In this document: positions 41,999 to 46,458 of the stretch, piece by piece
Numbering within the stretch: position 1 is the stretch's first letter
How the letters are laid out: each line of letters opens with the position of its first letter
From: Eshraghiella sp051880035
GTDB taxonomy: Bacteria > Bacillota > Clostridia > Lachnospirales > Lachnospiraceae
NCBI GenBank assembly: GCA_051880035.1
Contig: JBJENE010000039.1
Coordinates: forward strand, 1 to 46,458
Reading direction: 5' to 3'
Length of the DNA stretch: 46,458 bases
Translations under genes and position numbers: made by a program
The notes under the pieces: generated by a model
What the model was told of the DNA's origin: nothing
Database searches by the model: none
Seen by the model: the letters and a program-made list of their open reading frames with translations, nothing else

Positions 41999-43129
41999 AT
42001 GGAATTCAATTATTATCTGCCGGTCAATCTGGTATTCGGAAGAGGAAAGGTTTCGGAGTTGGGAATACACACCTCTAAGTATGGTCATAAGGCACTTATT
42101 GTTACAGGTACCGGAAGCACCAAAAAATCAGGACTTCTCGACCGTGCCGTAGCTTTACTTAAAGAATCCGGTGTTGAATCAGTAATTTTTGATAAAGTAA
42201 AACAGAATCCTCTCACAACAACCGCATATGAAGGAGCAAGACTTGCCAAAGAACATAATTGTGATGTGGTGGTTGCACTGGGAGGCGGTTCCATAATGGA
42301 CTGCGCCAAAGGAATTGCTTTTATCGTCTGCAATGACGGAGACATCAATGAATATATTTTTAACAAAAAACAGAGTGATAAAGCACTTCCGTTAATACTT
42401 GTTCCGACCACCTGCGGAACGGGAAGCGAAGGTAACGGCTTTGCCGTGCTTACAAATCCTGATACGGGAGATAAAAAATCCTTAAGATGCAGTGCAATAG
42501 TCGGAAAGGTTTCAATTATCGATTCCGAGCTTATGGAAACCATGCCAAAGCATGTGCTCTCTTCTGTGGGATTTGACGCACTGTGCCATTGCATGGAGGG
42601 ATATATGTCCAAAATAGGGCAGCCGATGACGGACATGCTGGCTGTGGAAGGAATGAAACTCACAGGCTCTCATCTTGTAAATGTATATGAAGGCAGGGGG
42701 ACAGCCGATGACTGGGATGCAGTCACATGGGCAAGTACAATAGGCGGAATGGTAATTAATACGGCAGGTGTTACAGTTGCACACGGTATGGAGCATCCGG
42801 CAAGCGGACTTAAAGACATAGTTCACGGACGCGGACTTGCCGCACTTACACCTGTTGTTACCGAAATGAGTATAGAAGGAGCGCCGGAAAGGTTCGCCGT
42901 GATTTCACGGTGTCTTGGCGGCAAAGACGAAAAAGACTGCGTTTGCCGTATTAAAGAGCTCCTGAACAAAATCAATCTGGCTACAACACTTTCTGAACAG
43001 GGTATTGAAGAAAGCGATGTGGATTGGATGGTAGAGAATTTCTTTAAAGTGTCTATAGGTAACCATAAAAATCATCCGGTTACATTTACACGGGAACAGA
43101 TTAAAGAAATTTATTTAAAATCGCTATAA
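41999..43129 (+). CDS. Iron-containing alcohol dehydrogenase, candidate 4-hydroxybutyrate dehydrogenase
   Basis: 376 residues of the Fe-ADH family. The NAD(P)-binding GGGS (VALGGGSIMDCAKGIAF), the TTCGTGSEGNGFAVL segment and metal ligands in FDALCHCMEG (Asp, His), HGMEHPASG and VHGRGL are all present. Genomic order suggests reduction of succinate semialdehyde to 4-hydroxybutyrate with NADH, disposing of electrons from putrescine; a butanol or 1,3-propanediol dehydrogenase cannot be excluded. TAGGAGG precedes the ATG. Confidence 0.85.
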   Translation: MEFNYYLPVNLVFGRGKVSELGIHTSKYGHKALIVTGTGSTKKSGLLDRAVALLKESGVESVIFDKVKQNPLTTTAYEGARLAKEHNCDVVVALGGGSIMDCAKGIAFIVCNDGDINEYIFNKKQSDKALPLILVPTTCGTGSEGNGFAVLTNPDTGDKKSLRCSAIVGKVSIIDSELMETMPKHVLSSVGFDALCHCMEGYMSKIGQPMTDMLAVEGMKLTGSHLVNVYEGRGTADDWDAVTWASTIGGMVINTAGVTVAHGMEHPASGLKDIVHGRGLAALTPVVTEMSIEGAPERFAVISRCLGGKDEKDCVCRIKELLNKINLATTLSEQGIEESDVDWMVENFFKVSIGNHKNHPVTFTREQIKEIYLKSL

Positions 43130-43151
43130 TCTTATTTCATAACTCATATTT

Positions 43152-43205
43152 CTGCTCCGGGAGCAGAGAAGGGGCAGCGGTCTTTTGGGGTCGCTGTCCT
43201 TTTGT
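43152..43205 (+). terminator. Two hairpins between the alcohol dehydrogenase and the permease genes
   Basis: CTGCTC-cgg-GAGCAG (43152-43166) is followed by GGGGCAGCG (from 43171) pairing with CGCTGTCC before TTTT. A TATAAT at 43125-43130 overlaps the preceding stop codon and may start transcription, making this either the terminator of the upstream operon or a leader attenuator of the permease gene. Confidence 0.65.
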
Positions 43206-43226
43206 GTATAGAAGAAGGTGACTTGT

Positions 43227-44084
43227 ATGAAAAAAACAGAAACAAAAGGCAAAAAAAGTGCAATGTCCATAGTACTGTTAGTTACTGCGGCCATTATCTG
43301 GGGAAGTTCCTTCGTGGTGGTAAAAGATTCTCTTGATTACATAACCCCCATATGGCAGCTTGCATTAAGGTTTTCGGTGGCAGCGGTGCCGGCGGTTGTT
43401 CTTGCAATCATAAGAAGAAAACAGTGGAATAAAAAAACAGTTGTAAGGAGCCTTGTTTTAGGCGTGATTTTTTTCCTGGCAGTTCTTTTCCAGAACCTTG
43501 GGGCCAATTTATCCTCCGCGTCCAAAGCAAGTTTTCTTACCGGAACATATGTGGCGTTTTTCCCGGTAGTTGAACTTATTTTTATCCGAAGGAAAATAAC
43601 ATTAAAAAAGGGCCTGTCTGCATTCATATGTCTTTGCGGCACGGGAGTTCTTACTATTGAAAAGGGTTTACGGTTCCAAACAGGAGATATTTTTCTTCTG
43701 TTATGCGGAATAATGTATGCGGTTCATCTTATGTACATTGATATAAGCGACTGCGACGGCGTACTTTTGCATTCCGGACAGATTATTACTGCTGCGGTGC
43801 TTGCTGTAATTACGGCATTAATATTCGAACCTGTTCCGGCTCATGTTAATTTAAGATGCATGCTCGGAATTGTATATTGCGGTATTTTTGAAGTGTTTCT
43901 GGGATTTTTCTTTCAGCTTGTGGGGCAAAAAAATACGAATCCTTCCCTGGCGGCCATTATTTTATCCATGGAAAGCCTGTTCGGATTGATTTTTTCTGTA
44001 ATTTTCCTTGGAGATGTTATGAGCCCAAGAATAATTATCGGCGGACTGCTAATCGTTTTTGCCGCAATATTTAATGGAGTATAG
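43227..44084 (+). CDS. EamA/DMT family transporter
   Basis: 285 residues with ten hydrophobic segments arranged as two EamA repeats; AAIIWGSSFVVVKDSLDYITP and LGDVMSPRIIIGGLLIVFAAIF are typical. These permeases export or import metabolites and amino acids. Location after the polyamine pathway hints at efflux of a product, but nothing direct supports it. The ATG at 43227 follows AAGAAGG; the upstream in-frame GTG overlaps the ribosome site. Confidence 0.88.
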   Translation: MKKTETKGKKSAMSIVLLVTAAIIWGSSFVVVKDSLDYITPIWQLALRFSVAAVPAVVLAIIRRKQWNKKTVVRSLVLGVIFFLAVLFQNLGANLSSASKASFLTGTYVAFFPVVELIFIRRKITLKKGLSAFICLCGTGVLTIEKGLRFQTGDIFLLLCGIMYAVHLMYIDISDCDGVLLHSGQIITAAVLAVITALIFEPVPAHVNLRCMLGIVYCGIFEVFLGFFFQLVGQKNTNPSLAAIILSMESLFGLIFSVIFLGDVMSPRIIIGGLLIVFAAIFNGV

Positions 44085-44165
44085 CTTATTGCTTTTAATG
44101 TGGGAAAATGTTAAAATAATTTTCGCTATGTGGAGCAATACTATGGAAAAAAAGGAAATATTAAC

Positions 44166-44903
44166 ATGTTAGAATTACAAAATGTTTCTTATCAGGTGGA
44201 TTCGGACGGTACCGATAAGGAAATTATTAAAAATGTAAGTCTTAAAATTGACCAGCGTTTTACGGCAATTACAGGACCTAACGGCGGAGGAAAGTCAACG
44301 CTTGCTAAGCTTATTGCAGGAATTATAAAGCCTACATCGGGACGCATTCTGCTTGATGGAGAGGATATCACAAATGATTCCATAACCGACAGAGCCAAAA
44401 AAGGAATAAGCTTTGCATTTCAACAGCCGGTACGGTTTAAAGGACTTACGGTTAAAGATCTTATTACACTGGCAGCAGGCAGTGAAATCACTACTTCACA
44501 GGCCTGTCTTTATCTTTCGGAAGTAGGCCTTTGCGCAAGGGATTATATTGACCGTGAGGTCAATGCAAGTCTTTCCGGAGGAGAACTTAAGAGAATTGAG
44601 ATAGCCATGATTCTTGCAAGAAGTACCAAGCTTTCAATCTTTGATGAGCCGGAAGCAGGAATTGATTTGTGGAGTTTCCAGAATCTTATTGAAGTATTTG
44701 AAAAGATGCATGAGATTACAAAGGGCTCAATTATTATAATTTCCCATCAGGAAAGAATCCTTAATATAGCCGACAGAATAGTTGTAATTGCAGGCGGAGA
44801 AATAGAACAGTCAGGCGGCAGGGAAATACTTCCTTCTCTACTTAACGGAAATACTGTTGGAAGCGCTTGCAGTAAATTCCTTGACAGGAAGGAGGCACAT
44901 TAA
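44166..44903 (+). CDS. smsC: SufC-type ATPase of a minimal SUF (SMS-like) Fe-S assembly system
   Basis: 245 residues. Walker A GPNGGGKST, AFQQP Q-loop, signature LSGGELKRIEIAMILAR and SIFDEPEAGIDLWSF are the SufC hallmarks. It is a cytoplasmic ABC-type ATPase that drives a SufB/D scaffold. Only one scaffold gene follows and no sufS, sufU or sufE gene is near, as in two-gene systems termed SmsCB in archaea and some anaerobes. The ATG at 44166 is chosen because it gives the family N-terminus MLELQNVSY; the ORF extension from 44130 is unlikely. Confidence 0.9.
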   Translation: MLELQNVSYQVDSDGTDKEIIKNVSLKIDQRFTAITGPNGGGKSTLAKLIAGIIKPTSGRILLDGEDITNDSITDRAKKGISFAFQQPVRFKGLTVKDLITLAAGSEITTSQACLYLSEVGLCARDYIDREVNASLSGGELKRIEIAMILARSTKLSIFDEPEAGIDLWSFQNLIEVFEKMHEITKGSIIIISHQERILNIADRIVVIAGGEIEQSGGREILPSLLNGNTVGSACSKFLDRKEAH

Positions 44904-45820
44904 TGGATGAGATTCAGAAAAAACTGTTGCAGGAAGTAGCAGGATTACATGAAGTTCCAAGCGGAGCATACAATTTCCGTGTTAACGGACAGGCAGCAGG
45001 AAGAAACACAACTGCCAATATCGATATAGTTACCAAAAAAGATAAACCCGGTATAGATATTATTATCAAACCGGGGACAAAGAATGAAAGTGTTCATATA
45101 CCTGTTGTTTTAAGCCAGACAGGACTTGATGACCTTGTATACAATGATTTCTATGTGGGGGATGACTGCGATGTGTTAATCGTTGCAGGCTGCGGTATCC
45201 ATAACGGCGGCAACAAGAAGTCCTCCCATGACGGAATCCATACATTTCATATAGGGAAAAATGCAAAAGTCCGCTATGTTGAAAAGCATTACGGAGAAGG
45301 AACCGGAACCGGCGAAAATGTAATGAATCCCACTACCGTTGTTGAAATAGACGAGGGCGGATACATGGAAATGGAAACTGTGCAGATCAAAGGTATCGAT
45401 TCCACCAAGCGTATTACCAAAGGTACACTTGGCGATAACGCCACCCTTATAGTAAAAGAAAAAATAATGACTCACAAAAACCAGTACGCTGAGACAAATT
45501 TTGAAGTGGAACTTAACGGCAAAGGTTCAAGTACCAATGTTATTTCCAGGTCTGTTGCAAAAGATGAGTCATCACAGATATTCTATGCCAAGATTGACGG
45601 TAACAATGAATGCGCAGGACATTCAGAGTGTGATGCCATAATTATGGATAATGCCTGTGTAAGAGCCATTCCCGAAATTACCGCCAACAGTGTTGAAGCC
45701 AGCCTGATACACGAGGCCGCAATCGGCAAAATAGCGGGAGACCAGCTTATTAAGCTTATGACACTGGGACTTACCGAAGCAGAGGCAGAAGAACAGATTG
45801 TAAATGGATTTTTGAAGTAA
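44903..45820 (+). CDS. smsB: SufB/SufD-like scaffold of the minimal SUF (SMS-like) system
   Basis: 305 residues, shorter than SufB (~480) and SufD (~420). The central beta-helix core is recognisable (VHIPVVLSQTGLDDLVYNDFYVGDDCDVLIVAGCGIHN, NAKVRYVEKHYGEGTGTG) and the C-terminal IHEAAIGKIAGDQLIKLMTLGLTEAEAEEQIVNGFLK is the conserved SufB/D end that docks SufC. It would be the scaffold on which Fe-S clusters form. TAATG overlap with the ATPase gene indicates translational coupling. Confidence 0.9.
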   Translation: MDEIQKKLLQEVAGLHEVPSGAYNFRVNGQAAGRNTTANIDIVTKKDKPGIDIIIKPGTKNESVHIPVVLSQTGLDDLVYNDFYVGDDCDVLIVAGCGIHNGGNKKSSHDGIHTFHIGKNAKVRYVEKHYGEGTGTGENVMNPTTVVEIDEGGYMEMETVQIKGIDSTKRITKGTLGDNATLIVKEKIMTHKNQYAETNFEVELNGKGSSTNVISRSVAKDESSQIFYAKIDGNNECAGHSECDAIIMDNACVRAIPEITANSVEASLIHEAAIGKIAGDQLIKLMTLGLTEAEAEEQIVNGFLK

Positions 45821-45827
45821 GATAAAG

Positions 45828-45889
45828 GAATCCCCTGCGTTCAAATAACACTCGCTGAAGCCACGAAGTCATTTGAACGCAGGGGATTC
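45828..45889. repeat. 19-bp perfect inverted repeat with a conserved 24-base loop
   Basis: GAATCCCCTGCGTTCAAAT (45828-45846) and its exact complement (45871-45889), extended by A/T pairs outward. The loop on the minus strand reads GACTTCGTGGCTTCAGCGAG, shared with the element at 46369-46400. T residues follow, so it probably terminates the SufCB operon. Confidence 0.9.
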
Positions 45890-45899
45890 TTTATTCGAT

Positions 45900-46400
45900 A
45901 GGCCCCGCAATTAGAATAGTTTTATGTCCCGATAGGGAAGGCGCCCTCAATCGGAGTGGCTTAGTGTCCTTTTGTCCTGAGAGAAAACGGATTACGAGTA
46001 AAAAGCCGGAATCCCAAATGTTCATCGTAGTTTTTGGGTATGGATAACAATTGAAAAATTGAAATTTGAGCTTTTTGCTCGTAATTCGAGCCCCAAAACT
46101 ACGATTAATAAATAGAAAATCGGGTTTCTTGCGCGTAACCTGAGCCCTAAAACTACGATTAAGAAATTGAAAATTAGGTTTCTTGCGCGTAACATGAGTT
46201 CTGGAACTACGATTAATAAATTGAAATTTGAGCTTTTTGCTCGTAATTTGAGCCCATGGAACATCCCCCCAATCAGAAATGACTTCGTGTCCCTCGCTCA
46301 CAGGAAAGCCCCCAATCAGAAATAATTTTATGCCCCTTCGCCCCACAGTGAAACAACCTCTCAAACAGAAATGACTTCGTGGCTTTAGCGAGTGTCATTT
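45900..46400. repeat. Gene-free repeat region: 54-bp tandem repeats inside ~45-bp diverged repeats
   Basis: Four 54-base units span about 46043-46258 (anchor AACTACGATT at 46097, 46151 and 46205; the first unit is diverged). Flanking them are five related segments with CAAT(C/T)AGAA...TT(C/A)GTG, at about 45903, 45946, 46265, 46309 and 46355. The minus strand stays open across this region in two frames only because the unit is a multiple of three; no ribosome site or conserved protein pattern is seen. Confidence 0.85.
46369..46400. repeat. Short inverted repeat with the conserved loop
   Basis: AAATGAC (46369-46375) and GTCATTT (46394-46400) enclose TTCGTGGCTTTAGCGAGT. Together with the last bases of the left arm this matches 22 of 23 positions of the 45848-45870 loop in opposite orientation, while the arms differ. 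Confidence 0.8.
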
Positions 46401-46458
46401 ATATTGCTAGCGTAAAATTTTATTCGGATTAAATGAGAAGAGAACACCACTTTGTGAT

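Noticed and set aside
45891..46364. 157-residue minus-strand ORF, and an 80-residue ORF in another frame (46022-46264)
   Set aside because: Both are kept open by the 54-bp repeat. The longer starts at a TTG with no ribosome site, and neither has a recognisable domain.

Overview
The window is a low-GC chromosomal segment from an anaerobic Firmicute, most likely a gut or rumen Lachnospiraceae-type clostridium. This is inferred from AT-rich housekeeping promoters (TTGAAA-N17-TATAAT type), AGGAGG ribosome sites, lipoprotein-style transporters, a DUF1292 protein, an HPr-like protein and a minimal SufCB-type Fe-S cassette. It was read without database access, so family names rest on motifs and remembered sequences. 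No plasmid, phage, transposase or CRISPR locus is visible.

Layout. (1) 1-7.6 kb: a repeat palindrome, an intracellular GH53 galactanase, a DUF1292 protein, an Lrp/AsnC regulator, Maf, an acidic small protein overlapping a PpiC-type foldase lipoprotein, then htpG behind a perfect CIRCE operator, a signal peptidase I and an HPr-like protein without the active histidine. (2) 7.6-20.1 kb: a large ATPase-FtsX fusion, an LCP-family wall enzyme, two separate NitT/TauT-type ABC importers on the minus strand (one without a binding protein), an NrnA-type DHH phosphoesterase, a zinc-ribbon membrane protein, tRNA-Thr(CGT) and a diguanylate cyclase. (3) 20.2-27.4 kb: a tight operon of NatAB-type exporter, ABC exporter, HAD phosphatase and TldD/TldE protease. 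(4) 27.4-28.65 kb: a gene-free repeat block with palindromic elements and a tandemly amplified 342-bp unit. (5) 28.7-33.0 kb: a YtrA-type GntR regulator with ABC ATPase and permease, then a LuxR-type regulator. (6) 33.1-44.1 kb: a putrescine uptake and catabolism cluster led by a divergent PII protein: potABCD, aldehyde dehydrogenase, putrescine aminotransferase, GABA aminotransferase-like enzyme, iron alcohol dehydrogenase, then an EamA permease. (7) 44.2-45.8 kb: SufC/SufB-D pair. (8) 45.8-46.46 kb: a second repeat-dense, gene-free stretch.

How the parts work together. The polyamine cluster reads as import of putrescine/spermidine, transamination to 4-aminobutanal, oxidation to GABA, transamination to succinate semialdehyde and reduction to 4-hydroxybutyrate. 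Both aminotransferase steps turn 2-oxoglutarate into glutamate, and the first gene is a PII-family protein, a class that senses 2-oxoglutarate and adenylates. The GntR operator palindrome at 28691-28713 recurs at 7778-7798 in front of the large ABC transporter, which suggests one regulator for two distant export/defence transporters.

The most unusual signal is a family of ~120-bp palindromic elements (60-184, 27469-27590, 27783-27906, 28125-28248, 28417-28533). They share a core with compensating base changes and a GNRA-type mini-hairpin, but each locus type has its own outer complementary arms. A smaller analogue with the same logic occurs in the tail (45828-45889 and 46369-46400).
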